The notes: generated by a model not told the origin, from the sequence alone. A stretch of 64,000 nucleotides of DNA from Acanthosepion lycidas (GCA_963932145.1 OZ010573.1:27804619-27868618), one strand, 5' to 3'; numbered from the stretch's first letter, positions 10,920 through 21,393 are shown. Translations and numbers: made by a program.

Positions 10920-11190
10920 CATACATTGATAACTCTTTTTCTTTTTCTTCTTCTATGTGCTGTGTCCATTTGGGATGTATGTGATCATGTCTCTCAACAA
11001 TTTCCTCTTCTTTGTAATTCTTAATAAACTGTCTTTTTGTCATCTCTTGAAAATGCTGTTCCACCAGACATTCACTCAAGCTTACCAGGTAGGTTATGTG
11101 CTGCCTTCCTTTTGCATTCAATATGCTCTGGGGGTATCAGATTTTCCGAGCCTTCTTTCCTTGTTTGTACCCTAGAAACTGCAAGTATTC
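10920..11190 (-). pseudogene. LINE C fragment, RT C-terminus
   Basis: The minus frame at 10747-11121 starts with KGRQHITYLVSLSECLVEQH and continues EMTKRQFIKNYKEEEIVERH. This matches the LINE C C-terminus (GRQRITYLxSLxxWMAEQ, then KRQxLLRATKNRKLWRAM) with substitutions. Upstream minus sequence adds a SENL..P.HIEC block that matches LENLTLTGHIEG. It is a short 5'-truncated copy, and the end of the ORF beyond about 10920 is unrelated. Confidence 0.6.
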
Positions 11191-11599
11191 AAATAGAATT
11201 TACAAAATGCCACGAGTATATTCTGAATTAAGGACTCATTTTTGATAGTTAACAATGATTATCACAGACACAATGTTTCGACTAAATAAATTCTTCATGT
11301 GTTGATTAAAAAATTTAAAATGATGTTGACCTGAAGAAAGCCAAACAGTATTTGGTTGAAACGTGTTTATGATAACATCAATAAGAATTCTTATTTAGTA
11401 CTGATCAGATATATAGATAGATATACAGACAACAAGAAAGATGAGGACAACAGTCAGCAGAGAAATAATGATGATTCCTAATACCAGAAATTCAGGCAGA
11501 AACAAAAGATGAAAACAAGAGTTCTGTTTAATCAAAATGTACTGAAAATTTTTCAGCTCAAAAATGAAAAATAAAAACATTGTTCCAATAAACGTCTTA

Positions 11600-11617
11600 A
11601 TTCTTTGACACCAATCT

Positions 11618-11676
<59 letters not shown>

Positions 11677-11680
11677 TTAG
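11600..11680. repeat. (AT)n/(GT)n microsatellite at the PLE 3' edge
   Basis: TA repeats followed by TG repeats end at 11674 and directly abut the 3' end of the PLE relic on the minus strand. Two other copies of that end (21420, 63131) also abut AT runs. Confidence 0.9.
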
Positions 11681-11682
11681 GC

Positions 11683-12690
11683 AGCAATCCTTCATTTATA
11701 CATGTTTCATTAATGACAACAGACAAGGTACTGCGATTAAGTTTTTTATTTAAATTTTCTTGTGTTTAAACAAGTGTTTTCTTTTCTGGACATAGAATGT
11801 GTAGCAGCTGTCCAAATATTCTGTAATTCTGAGTGCTTTCAGCTATACTTTTAGCCATTATCCAAGATGATCTTATATTTCCTTTTAACTTGGTGTATTG
11901 GTTGTGTGCATGTTTATAGAGTTATAGGGATGTTTTATTTTCCAAACACTGTCAGCACATTGTGGCCGTGTTCGTAGTTAATATTACTGAGTGTTAGCTT
12001 TTTCTTTTTTATTAATAAGACTTCCATGATTTTTAAGCTTTTTACTTAAATATGGATGAGGTTATTATGTTTGTATTTACTACTAGTATGTTTTGGATGG
12101 AGTCTATTAATTCTTTGTGTGTTTTTAAATAGGTTCTAATGGAGCTGTGGTTAGATAGTTGTAACAGAAGGCCTGTGGATAGACATGTAGTTCTGTGACT
12201 GATGTAATTATTTAGGAATTCAGTTTGATCAGGAACATAGTTTTTTAAGGGACCTTTGAACTCAGATAATTGTTTGTTGTAATTTGGATTTTCCTGGTGT
12301 GTTGTTATTTTTGAGAATAAGGTTAACCATTTAAAATTTTTTGTAGCAGATAATAATTCGATTTTTTTTTATTCGAGTCACTTAGGGTAGTGTATTTCTT
12401 TATGATATTTCTAAGTGAAGATTCATCTTTTTTGTAGTTGACGTGCATTTGGCTTTTGTAGAAAATATTTGTGTTATTTTTGATTGTGTATTCACTATCA
12501 TTATTGTTTACTTTGGGACGAAATAGAATAATTTGGTAGTCTATAAGGTGGTTAGGGAAGCTATTGTTAACCAGTGTCTGTTTTGCATTCTTGAGCTCTT
12601 TAAGGAAGAGTAGCCGAGAGGATGAATTCTGCTAGTGGGTTTTTTATACAAGGAGGTAGTAAAAGTACTGTTACTGTATTCTATGAGAAC
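11683..12690 (-). mobile_element. Penelope-like element relic (RT end plus GIY-YIG-type region)
   Basis: Read on the minus strand, the segment from about 12690 gives RLLFLKELKNAKQTLVNNSF and NHLIDYQIILFRPKVNN, then YKSQMHVNYKKDESSLRNII. The last of these is the linker typical of Penelope-like elements after the RT core. Further on, LSNHSSIRTYLKTHKELIDS followed by LVVNTNII resembles the part of the GIY-YIG endonuclease domain that reads IKTHLxxxH..IT..ML.ENT. The element is old and broken in many places. Its 3' end, TTTAGGCAGCAATCCTTCAT at about 11677-11700 (plus-strand reading), recurs at 21415 and 63131. Family call is from motif memory. Confidence 0.6.
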
Positions 12691-12732
12691 TTCTAAGAGT
12701 AATCGCAGTAACTTGTTGGTTGTCTTTCATGA

Positions 12733-12736
<4 letters not shown>

Positions 12737-12782
<46 letters not shown>

Positions 12783-12796
12783 TATATGCAGATGTA

Positions 12797-12852
<56 letters not shown>

Positions 12853-12866
12853 TATATGCAGATGTA

Positions 12867-12918
<52 letters not shown>
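12737..12918. repeat. (AT)n with a 70-bp higher-order repeat
   Basis: Three AT runs are separated by two copies of GAATATATGCAGATGTATGT followed by GTGTGTA, giving a unit of about 70 bp. The ORFs here (12671-12991 minus, 12778-12960 plus) are Tyr-Ile repeats and not genes. Confidence 0.9.
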
Positions 12919-12919
12919 C

Positions 12920-13235
12920 ATAATTATTTATTTGAAAATTATAACATAAATATGTTATAAAATCACTACAAAAATAGCCATTTTGTTTCAATGCTTCTGA
13001 TGTCTTAAAACCCTTTATTCTACATTCAACACCATCACTTGATAAGACACTGGAAGTGTTGAAACAAAGTGGCTATTTTTGTAGTGATTTTATAACATAT
13101 TTATGTTATAATTTTTGAATAAATAATTATATTTGCTCTACTCTGTATTGAGCACTCTTTTAAGAATAGTATTTGTTGGTTATTGGAATTTATTCCGTAT
13201 ACACCAATCCTATAGCTTGGGTATATACACATATG
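12920..13235 (+). repeat. Palindromic repeat P1, copy 1
   Basis: Arms at about 12920-13008 and 13040-13129 are near-perfect complements (they contain AACATAAATATGTTATAAAA and AAAAATAGCCATTTTGTTTC) around a loop of about 30 bp. A non-palindromic tail follows, with ATTGAGCACTCTTTTAAGAA and then TGGTTATTGGAATTTATTCC. The same arrangement occurs at 62157-62445, and the tail alone occurs reversed at 61640-61705. Confidence 0.85.
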
Positions 13236-13239
13236 TATA

Positions 13240-13782
13240 TATACACTATTAAAGGAAAACAAAAAACCTTTGATGGAACCAATGGCCAGCTTGCCAATAC
13301 CTAAACTCTTATCCAGATACAGTCATGAATAAAGATGACAATACTGAAAAATGTAAGAGAAAAAACACCAGAAAGCAAATTTATCTACTCTGTAAAGTGC
13401 TCAAAGCCTAGATTGAGCAAAAGACGCTTAACAATCCTATAAAAAGATGGCTCTAGTTGTGACACAAGTTTCACACAACATGATTTACAGGTGACTTGAA
13501 TGGCTATATATGTGCTGGTGATAATAAAACAGTGCTCAATGTAAAACAACAGAGCTAAAATTTATACTAATAATGAATATACACTTGTCCATCACTGTTT
13601 GGTGCAACTCATGCATGTGGCAATCATCAGGCACAAACTGAAGATTGTTCGTTGTAAAATTTTAATATTAATATTTATATACTACTGTTAAGATAGTGAA
13701 GCTGTTCATTTACTTACAAAAAAAAATATATATTACCCCACAACAAATGCAAACATACATATTCATGTTCAAAATATATAAA
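13240..13782. other. No recognisable feature
   Basis: AT-rich sequence between the P1 repeat and the large palindrome. I find no coding signature or repeat match. Confidence 0.5.
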
Positions 13783-13783
13783 A

Positions 13784-14081
13784 ACATGCATATTATAAAT
13801 TAACTGATTTAAAATATGATTCGTTTGGTGCACAGGAATTACCATGTTTCAAAAACCAAAGCTAAAAATTTCAAATTTAATTATATAATTAAATTAAAAG
13901 CAGTAATTTCATCTTTAAGCGAATTTTGAATTCCAAAATTTGCTTAAAGATGAAACAGAAATAAAGTTTTTAATTTAATTATATAATTAAATCTGACATT
14001 TTTAGCTTCGGTTTTTGAAACATGGTAATTCTTGTGTAGTGAACAAATCATATTTTAAATCAGTTAATTTATAATATGCAT
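13784..14081. mobile_element. 300-bp near-perfect palindrome, probable MITE
   Basis: The left arm (13784-13930) and right arm (13933-14081) are complementary over about 148 bp with few mismatches. The outer words are CATGCATATTATAAATTAAC and the inner words ACCATGTTTCAAAAACC and TTTAATTATATAATTAAAT. There is essentially no loop. There is no coding content. A foldback MITE is the likely class, but I could not settle a target duplication. A replication-type inverted duplication is the alternative. Confidence 0.7.
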
Positions 14082-14174
14082 GCCCTGTTATTTTACATTC
14101 AGCACTGTTTTGTAAAAATAAAAATATCAATAAGAAAACTGGATTATATATCTTACTGTACTTTCTTTTTACTA

Positions 14175-14175
14175 T

Positions 14176-14220
<45 letters not shown>

Positions 14221-14236
14221 ACACGCACACATACAT
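14175..14236. repeat. (AT)n/(AC)n microsatellite
   Basis: AT dinucleotides pass into ACACGCACACATACATAC-type repeats. It sits immediately before the terminal repeat of the Tigger-like element. Confidence 0.9.
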
Positions 14237-14251
14237 ACATACACACAAACA

Positions 14252-15190
14252 CAGTAGAATCCCTCATATCTGGAGTGCCTCATATCCGGAATTCCGTATA
14301 TCCGGACATAATTTTGATGTGTATATTTGAACTATTTGGGTGATATGCAACCGATTTGAAATTTCTATTTTTTTAGGAAATTTACTTTCAATAATTGCTT
14401 ATGCTTATTTCACTTTAATGGCTTGTATTGGTGCAAAAGATGATGGGAGGAAGAGGAAAAGAACAACTTTCGAGTTATCGCAAAAAGTGGACATTTTAAA
14501 CAGACTAGAAGCCAGTGAAAGTTCATTGTAACTAATGACTGAGTTCAACATAGGAAAGTCAACATTGTATGATATAAAATCTTCTAAAGAAACTATTCTC
14601 CAACGTTCACACTGTCACACTGAACAAGGAAATGATTGTGATGAAACCTGGACTGAAATTGAAAAAGCTATTGAAACGGTTGTCAGTTTTATGAAAAGAA
14701 AGCCAGCATTCAGCTATGACGATAGAAATAATGCACGTAGTGTTAAAAAGTGTCTTTCATTTAAAAAATTTCAAGAAAAAAAGCAAAACAAAATGAAAAA
14801 GTTGAAAATGACATTAGAAGAGAAAGAATCATCATGCAACAGTGATTAAAAAAGCCTTATTACATTATTTGTTTTGCATACATGGCATATTTAATTTAAT
14901 GAATTTTCATTAATGTTATATAATTTATTTCTTTTTCTGCAATTGTTAAGTGGAACATTTCTTAGTTAACTCACTCCTACACACATTAAGTGTTGGAGAA
15001 AGACTAGCCACAAATGTACACGAATGGCAAATGTAACCTTGTCTAAATGGCAACACAACACCATTTCCTATAAACTTTCTTTAAACTTAATTACTAAAAA
15101 ATGAATGATTTACAGATATATGTTTATACGGATTTTTGTCCTTGTTTTGGTGTGAGGAACCCATTCCCAAATTTTGTAAACATATTTTTG
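14252..15190 (+). mobile_element. Tigger/pogo-like DNA transposon with internal deletion
   Basis: The left end CAGTAGAATCCCTCATATC, followed by GGAATTCCGTATATCCGGAC, is typical of pogo/Tigger termini. From 14418 a frame encodes the CENP-B-type N-terminal HTH: RKRKRTTFELSQKVDILNRL, a stop in place of the next residues, then MTEFNIGKSTLYDIKSSKE. After about 25 more codons the sequence jumps to the usual C-terminus of Tigger proteins, IEKAIETVVSFMKRKPAFSY followed by DDRNNARSVKK and a Lys-rich end stopping at 14847. The CENP-B DNA-binding second half and the whole DDE domain are deleted. A matching right end is not clear: 15120-15190 has only a weak ATACGG/GGAACCCATTC resemblance. Confidence 0.8.
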
Positions 15191-15194
15191 ATAC

Positions 15195-15197
<3 letters not shown>

Positions 15198-15252
<55 letters not shown>

Positions 15253-15480
15253 TACATACACATGCACTTAGTTACACTCCAATATATCCTGTAAATATAT
15301 ATAAATATATTCTCATATCCACATATACAAATATATAAGAATATGCATCCACACCTACACACATTTGTACATACAAATATGATATACATATTCACATGTA
15401 CATAAATACACACACACACATGTATAAAATATGTCACTGTATGTTTAGATCTATTCATAAAATATATGTAAAAAAATATA
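15198..15480. repeat. AT/AC microsatellite tract
   Basis: A 50-bp AT run, then CACACACATACATACACATG and further imperfect TA/CA repeats up to about 15480. The Cys/Tyr/Ile-rich ORF on the minus strand is a by-product. Confidence 0.85.
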
Positions 15481-15668
15481 AATAAATAAAAAAAATGGAA
15501 AATTTGGATAAGAATTTCATGAAATGGTAAATAATGAAGACATTCGGGAAATGTTTACTTTGATATGTCTTCCTAGTGAACTGGCATTCTTAGAAAAAGA
15601 ATTTCTCTTTTGATGAACAAAATGTACATCAGTGAGGTAAAATATGATTCCCGTTATTCATAAATTTT

Positions 15669-15785
15669 GTCATAGAAATTAGATTTGAACTAATTTCAAC
15701 TTGATTTTTGTTTATGAAAATTTTGAATAAATAAAAATAAAAAAAAGTTGAAATTAGTTACAATCTAATTTCCATAATGACACAG
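15669..15785. repeat. Inverted repeat, about 35-bp arms
   Basis: GTCATAGAAATTAGATTTGA and AACTAATTTCAACT on the left pair with AGTTGAAATTAGTTACAATC and TAATTTCCATAATGAC on the right, around an A-rich centre of about 45 bp. It is probably a small MITE remnant. Confidence 0.6.
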
Positions 15786-15942
15786 TTACAGTAAAAATCA
15801 AGTTTTCATCCACTTTACAGGAACAATGTTTTGTCTGGTCAACAGAGATTCCATTCTTGGGAAATAAAATTCTTTTTCTCTGGATATCACTTCATCAACG
15901 AAACATACAAAAATAAAACGTTCTTATTGATTTTCCATAAAT

Positions 15943-15976
<34 letters not shown>

Positions 15977-16029
15977 TTAAATTTTTTTTTTACATATTTA
16001 CCATATATATATGCACTAATCATCTTTGC

Positions 16030-16440
16030 TTGATCATCGATGCACTCTGTAGTTGAGAGGTCAAAGCATGTCAAATCTAATAATGGTTTTCCCCAGGGGA
16101 TCACATATTTGAATTCTGTTGGAGATTGCTTATATTTTGCTAATAAGATTTCTCAAATATTCAGGCCGGTAGATAAAAATAAATAAATACACTGTTTAAT
16201 AAATAAATGGAGCATCTACTCAAATATGGGTATCCACTAAAAATCTGTTATGGTAATAAGAATCCATCAATTTTTTTTAGAAATTGCATTGTTTACGTTA
16301 GCATATGAAACAGAGCAGATATGTATTTTTCGAGAGTAAGGAAAATTTGCATATAAAGCCACTATTCAACATTACTTGACCATTGACACACTCTGTGGCT
16401 GAGAAGTCTAAAGCAATGTCAGATCAAATAATGGTTTTCA
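16030..16440 (+). repeat. Dispersed SINE-like repeat, copies 2 and 3
   Basis: 16030-16165 matches the repeat at 195-360, including AAAGCATGTCAAATC, TGGTTTTCCCC and a B-box-like ATTTGAATTCTGTTGGAG. 16375-16440 repeats only its first part (CACTCTGTGGCTGAGAAGTC). The sequence between them is AT-rich and unassigned. Confidence 0.5.
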
Positions 16441-17119
16441 ATGTCTAAGTTGGTGAATTCTGCCATAATCCTTGCCTTCTGTTCATGTTTGATGTTACAA
16501 AAAGTTTTGTTGGTCTCTTACTCAATTGCGCCCCACACATAATAATCAAGGGGGTTGCAGTCTGGGATATTAGGTGGTCAGATGTAAGGAATGATGCGAC
16601 CACACAAATTGTCTGACAGCCATGACTGGGTTCTCCTGCTTGTGTGACATGGTGAAGAATCCTGTTGCCAGACATAAGGTCTTCAAGTAGCCACTCTCTT
16701 GACCCAGGGCAGCATTACCTCGTCAAGGCAGTTGGTGTAGGTCTCTGAGTTGAGACTGAGACCCTGTGGAAAGATGAATGGAGGCATAACTTCACCATCA
16801 CCAGTGTTCACTCCAAAAATCATGATGCTGACTGGATATATCATCCAACTCTTATGGAATCTTCTGCACTGTTCTCAGATTGGCACCCAAATGACTCCGA
16901 AATGTTCGTATTCGAGCTTCTGGCACAAATAATCCAAGCAGTACAGCATGCTATTTCCAAATTTCTGGTGGAGTAAATTGCATCATGGTGATCTTTGTAC
17001 CACAGACAGTGCACAACTTACCTCACAACTATATTGTACGGTTGGCAAAATCAAAAACAAACAATGCACATGCACAAAATTAAAAAATATAAAATTATGA
17101 CAATTTACCTATCGCATCA

Positions 17120-17122
<3 letters not shown>
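16430..17122 (-). mobile_element. Tc1/mariner element, internally deleted, family M2
   Basis: Minus-strand frames spell the end of a mariner-type transposase: VNTGDGEVMPPFIFPQGL, then RVATRRPYVW, QDSSPCHTSRRTQSW, WPPNIPDCNPLDYYVWGA and RIMAEFTNL. The DS/PCHT aspartate and the NPLD aspartate are the second and third catalytic positions. Upstream the sequence jumps directly from an N-terminal piece (HLGANLRTVQKI) to the GVNTGDGE region, so the first catalytic block is deleted. Frame changes are also present. The 5' end near 17115 (GATGCGATAGGTAAATTGTC) matches the 5' end of the copy at 54246. It is non-autonomous. Confidence 0.8.

Positions 17123-17172
<50 letters not shown>
17122..17172. repeat. 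(GT)n/(AT)n microsatellite
   Basis: GT then AT repeats between the 5' end of the M2 element and a SINE tail. Confidence 0.9.
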
Positions 17173-17173
<1 letters not shown>

Positions 17174-17189
17174 CATACACACACGCAAA

Positions 17190-17395
17190 TATAGGTGTAT
17201 ATTGGGTTCATTATATTCACTTACATGCACATACCATTGGGGAAGGTCTGAATCTACCTCTTCTCCCCCTAGATATGGGTTAATTAGTAAGACTTGTATC
17301 ATTAAATCATTTTTTCCCCCAAATTCTTCCAAGTTAAAAATATTTTCTGGCTTTAGAATACATGCAAAGATTGATAAGCCATAAACAACAAATTA
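17190..17395 (+). repeat. SINE 3' fragment (5S-tRNA SINE tail type T3)
   Basis: ATGCACATACCATTGGGGAA, CTCTTCTCCCCCTAGATATG and TTAATTAGTAAGACTTGTAT are followed by ATATTTTCTGGCTTTAGAAT and GATAAGCC. This is the body and tail of the family whose complete copy lies at 18900-19269. The 5S and tRNA-like heads are missing. Confidence 0.7.
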
Positions 17396-17399
17396 ATCA

Positions 17400-17960
17400 C
17401 TCTTACTCTTCATCGATCCATTATTGATTTAAACAAATTCATTCTATATTTAATGACTGAAATATATTTATTATAGATTTGCAGCTTATCTTACTACCCA
17501 TGGATCCTTTAATGACTGCATTAAGATTGAAAACCTATTTGTAATTAAAAAAAATAATGCTTTGACAATACTGGAAGTGGTATTTAGACATTGGTAATAG
17601 TTATGCTGCTTCTTCTGCAAATACAATGCTGCATTAGTAACTGGGACCATAACCGATGGCACCAATCTAGTTGCAAATGCTAATGGAATCAATGTTCTTT
17701 AAATAATTGATCAAACCCTTTTTTTTTCTACTTGCACAGATTGTGTTGTCAAATGAAAACAAACAAGTGAGAGGCAACAAGCACTGATTGATTTCAGCTA
17801 TCATCCATTGTGTAATCGTGACTGCCTGTTTGATTTTTGCTCTGCAGGCAGGAATTTTAGTGGGATAGGAACATTGATGCAAGTGGTATTGGGGAGGATG
17901 TGGTCGTTTGGAAGAAGAGATGAATGAGAAAAATGGGTTGAAGATGCCATATGCACATTA
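17400..17960. other. No recognisable feature
   Basis: AT-rich. ORFs at 17486-17692 and 17667-17882 (minus) have no recognisable motif. Confidence 0.5.
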
Positions 17961-18004
17961 GTTCCACACCTTCACTTACAAATTTCTGTTTTCCTTTTCA
18001 TTTT

Positions 18005-18899
18005 CTTTTAAATAGTGCAAGGTCATTAATTGATATAGAGAAGGAAAAAAAAAGTAGGGGTGGTGGCTAAAAAGATGACAGAGAGAGAAAGAAAAAGGCG
18101 ATAAAGAAAGAAAGAGGATGTGAAGTACAAGAAATAGTTAAGAAAAAAGTGAAAAATAATAAGAGAGTGTGTAAAAAGAGAGGAATGTGAATGAAAAAAA
18201 GAAAGAAAAAAGAAATCAGAGAAGAGAAGGAAAAAGAAGAAAAGAGAAAAATGGAAAGAAAGGAAGAAAAAGGTAAAGTCGGAAGGAAATAAAGAGCAAA
18301 AATAACGAAAGGGAAAGAAAGTAAAGAAAGAAGACAAAAATCTGAAAGTGAAACAAAGTAAAAGGACAAGGAAAAAGGATAAAAAACAATCAAACGAGCA
18401 AAAAAATGAAACAAGGAAAAGAAGGAGGGAAAGAGAATAGGAAAATTGAGGGGAAGTAGTAAAGAAATGTATGTTGGGAAGTATGAGAGAGAAAAAGAGA
18501 GGAGAATGAAGCAAGAGAGGTTCTTAAGTTGAAGAAGAAAAAAACTGAATAAAAAAAGAGCAAAAGAAGGAAAAGAAAAAAGAATAGATGAGAGAATCTA
18601 TATGAAATGTTTCTCCTAGCAAAAGGAGATAAAGAGAAAGAAGTTTAAAATTAAAAGAGAAATGAAAAAGAGGAATTGAAAGAGTGAGAGAAAAGCATGA
18701 AATGAAAAAAGACAAAGTGATGGCTAAAAAGAAAAGGAAAGAATTTGAAAAAGAGGGAGAAGAAAAAGGAAACTGAAAAGACAGAGAATAAAAATAGGAA
18801 TTAAAAGAAAGAGTATGAATAAAAAATAGACAAAATGTATGAAATGAAAAAAACCAAAGAGAAGTTTAAAAAGAAAGGGGAAGAGTTTGAAAAAGAGAG
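18005..18899 (+). repeat. Purine-rich dispersed repeat, copy 1
   Basis: Almost pure A/G on the plus strand for about 0.9 kb. Its left end, AAATAGTGCAAGGTCATTAA followed by TTGATATAG, matches the left end of the purine-rich block at 23697. So this is a repeat family and not just simple sequence. It is interrupted at 18900 by a SINE and resumes at 19270. Long Phe/Leu/Ser ORFs on the minus strand (18026-18514 and others) are artefacts of the composition. Confidence 0.7.
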
Positions 18900-19269
18900 A
18901 TTTGTTTTTTACAGCTTATCAACCTTTTGCCAGTTATTTAAAGCTTGAAAATATTTTTATAAAATAAGAAGTTTTTGGAGATAATAATGATTTACTGACA
19001 CAAGTCCTACTAATTAACCCATAACTGTGGGGAGAAGAGGTGGATTCGTACTTTTCAAAAGGTTATTTACACATAAGTAAATATAACAACCCCAACTGGC
19101 TTTAGAACTTTCAATTTTGAGCCATTATCCATCACATCATCTCACATCCATGCTTACAGCACTTGGCATTCCCAAGCAGTCACCCATCTTGGTACTGACC
19201 ATGCCCAATGTAGCTTAACTTTAGTGATTGGATGGGAACTGGTGCTTCAACATGATATGGCCATAAGCA
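18900..19269 (-). repeat. Complete 5S-tRNA chimeric SINE
   Basis: On the minus strand it begins at 19269 with a 5S rRNA-like head of about 115 bp: GCTTATGGCCATATCATGTT, AGTTAAGC, then GGTGACTGCTTGGGAATGCC and GTGCTGTAAGC. A tRNA-like part with A-box-like and B-box-like regions follows. Next come the SINE body (AACCTTTTGAAAAGTACGAA, then a GGGTTAATTAG-type motif) and an A-rich tail. It is flanked by a perfect 15-bp duplication, GTTTGAAAAAGAGAG, at 18885-18899 and 19270-19284. The unit is thus a complete retroposon with the 5S head as its true 5' end. Transcription by Pol III from either promoter is inference. Confidence 0.9.
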
Positions 19270-19301
19270 GTTTGAAAAAGAGAGGGGAGAAAAAGTAAAT
19301 T

Positions 19302-19339
<38 letters not shown>

Positions 19340-19428
19340 GAGAAAAAGTAAATTAGAGAGAGAGAGGGGGGAGAAAAAGTAAATTAGAGAGAGAGAGAGA
19401 AAGAAAGAGAGGGGAGAAAAAGTAAATT

Positions 19429-19459
<31 letters not shown>

Positions 19460-20170
19460 AAAAAGAGAAAGAATGAAAAATAGGAATTAAAGAGTGTGAA
19501 TAAAAAATAGGGGGGAAAATACAAAAATGATGGACAAAAAGAAGGCTAAAAAGGAAAGCAAAGAGTTTCAAAAGGAGGGAAGAGAAAAAGGAAATTAATG
19601 AAGCAGAGAGGAGAGTTAAAGTGAGAAAAATAAAAACACAAAAAAGGTAGCAGGAAGTTGTGGAGAGCTATGATCACCAACATCCTGAAAGAAGACAGCA
19701 CATAGAAGAAGAAGCAGTCTAAATTTATTTCAAGGTGATAAAAACAGAAAGTAAACAAAAGAAAAATAAAATGAGAAGGAAATGCTGATAGATGAATGGA
19801 GAGAAAAGGGGAGAGTTGTAATATAAGAGAAGGTAGAGAATGCATAAGACTGAGAATAAAAAGAGAAAGAAAGGCAGATAGTTGAGGAGAGAGAAAAAAG
19901 GAGAGTCATAATAAGAAAAAGCTAGTGAATGCGTAAGAGGAAGGTGAAAGAAAGAAAGACAGATAGTTGAGGAGAGAGGAGAGTCACAATAAGAGAAAAG
20001 ATAGTGAATGCATTAGAGGAAAGTGAGAAAGAAAGACAGATAGTTGAGAAGAGAGAAGGAAGGTGAAAAGAGAAAACAAAGCAGAGTGATAAAAGAATGC
20101 AAGGGTTAGGAAACAGAAGTTGAATAAATCAAGAATTAAAAAGATAAACTGGGAGAGAGAGAAAATTGGA
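19270..20170 (+). repeat. Purine-rich repeat, continued, with minisatellites
   Basis: The A/G-rich tract continues after the SINE. 19280-19470 is a short tandem of GAGAGGGGAGAAAAAGTAAA followed by TTAGAGAGAG units. 19640-19715 is a LINE C 3' tip. 19790-20075 is a minisatellite with about three units of 80-90 bp, each holding GACAGATAGTTGAGGAGAGA, GAGAGTCAYAATAAGA and a AGTGAATGCRTWAGA block. Confidence 0.75.
19640..19715 (+). repeat. LINE C 3' tip
   Basis: GGAAGTTGTGGAGAGCTATG, ATCACCAACATCCTGAAAG and CACATAGAAGAAGAAG are the conserved last 75 bp of LINE C. This is an extreme 5' truncation, and it shows where the LINE C 3' end lies. Confidence 0.75.
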
Positions 20171-20519
20171 TAGTGATTAAAAAATAACAACACTAATGAC
20201 TTTTACAATGTTTGTGTTAAAAGCAAACAAAAAAAGACAATCTTTATACATTAGCTGCCATATTTTTTTCAGTTGTTTAACCTTGAAGTACAAAAATGCA
20301 ATAAAATCTACACAATTTTTTGGAAAACAATTACAAACACTGGCCAACATTACAAACATCTTCAACACTTGTTTATAGATGGGAGTTCAAGATTTTCAAC
20401 AATACACTGTGATGCGCTGAGAATCTAAAACACTTTTGTAAAATTTAAACTGGCTAAAATCCAGTTGGAAAAAGATTCACTGTCAATGGCTTGTAAGCAA
20501 ATATTATCATATCTGCCTA

Positions 20520-21060
20520 TATTTCTGAAATAAGGTATTGTAACTATTTACACTATTTACATTGTTTGAACTTTTGTCGTTGTCTTTGCTGTCCTACTCA
20601 TAACGTTTCAGGAACTAACTAAATTTCTAAAATGTGGTACTGTAACTATTTACACAATTTACATTGTTTGGAATGTTGTCCTCATCTTTTTTGCCATATT
20701 CATGACATTTCAGCTGTTGTACACTCCGGTCTTCTTCAAGATGGACTTTCAAACTGAGCCCTTTATTTCATCCATCAGTGTAGATTGTTCTAGTTTCATG
20801 CCTCTTCTGGATATCTCAATTATCTCCCTTTAACTAAACTCTCTCAGTTTTTGTTTACTTCTGCAGTAGCCAGTTAGTGAACTCACAACTCTTTGGGTCA
20901 AGTCAGTGGATCCAAGCAATGCTTTTATCCACTGGGCCATGTGTTCTTGATTCCAGTGACCTGACGAAGACTGGAGCATGCAACGGCTGAAATGGCATGA
21001 ATATGGCAACAAAGATGAAGACAACAGTGCAAACAATGTAAATAGTGTAAACAAATATTT
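20520..21060 (-). repeat. tRNA-like SINE with duplicated and inverted tail block
   Basis: The minus strand from about 20945 reads GGCCCAGTGGATAAAAGC (A-box-like) and later AGTTGTGAGTTCACTAACTG (weak B box). Downstream is a block with CAGCTGAAATGTCATGAATA, GACAACATTCCAAACAATGT and AAATTGTGTAAATAGTTACA. This block is repeated once more at about 20530-20610 and occurs inverted (plus) at 20965-21055. The head makes a tRNA-derived SINE likely. The inverted copy suggests a second insertion or a rearrangement. Confidence 0.55.
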
Positions 21061-21084
21061 TCATATTATCACAATTTATGACTT

Positions 21085-21320
21085 TTTTGAAATTTGTATT
21101 ATACATATATAGCAAAGAGGGCTTAGAGAATTCAACACTCACAAGACACACTGAAGACAAAGCAAGTTTAGAAACACAGAATACCATAAAGGTAAGGTGA
21201 GTTCATAAGGAAGTAATTATTGCTGAAAATAAAAGGCAGAAAGCTGAGGAAAGTCATGATCACTCTTATTCTGGAGGGACATGTCATATAGGGAAAGAAC
21301 ACAACAAAATTATATGAGAT
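21085..21320 (+). repeat. LINE C fragment
   Basis: Pieces of the LINE C end are present: GGCTTAGAGAATTCAACACT and CACAAGACACACTGAAG, then GGCAGAAAGCTGAGGAAAGT and CATGATCAC, CATATAGGG. It is strongly diverged and no frame is kept. Confidence 0.5.
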
Positions 21321-21347
21321 GAGTTTTCAGTATCAAGTCTAAGGAGG

Positions 21348-21349
<2 letters not shown>

Positions 21350-21393
<44 letters not shown>

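Noticed and set aside
12671-12991. Long Tyr-Ile ORFs here and at 10473, 14002, 15198, 16995, 52362, 53041 and 62687
   Set aside because: They are translations of AT/GT microsatellites with no other protein content.
18026-18514. 162-codon Phe/Ser/Leu-rich ORF resembling a membrane protein, and similar ones at 19353-20193, 23713-24077 and 59908-60259
   Set aside because: They are the pyrimidine-strand reading of purine-rich repeats. Hydrophobicity follows from composition, and overlapping frames are open alike.
19154-19269. 5S rRNA gene on the minus strand (also at 41310, 44257, 44458 and 45224)
   Set aside because: All copies are diverged or deleted and joined to SINE bodies, so they are SINE heads and not 5S genes.
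19790-20075. CRISPR-like array, because of regularly spaced repeats
   Set aside because: The units are contiguous imperfect 80-90 bp minisatellite copies in a eukaryotic repeat. There are no short identical repeats with unique spacers and no cas genes.
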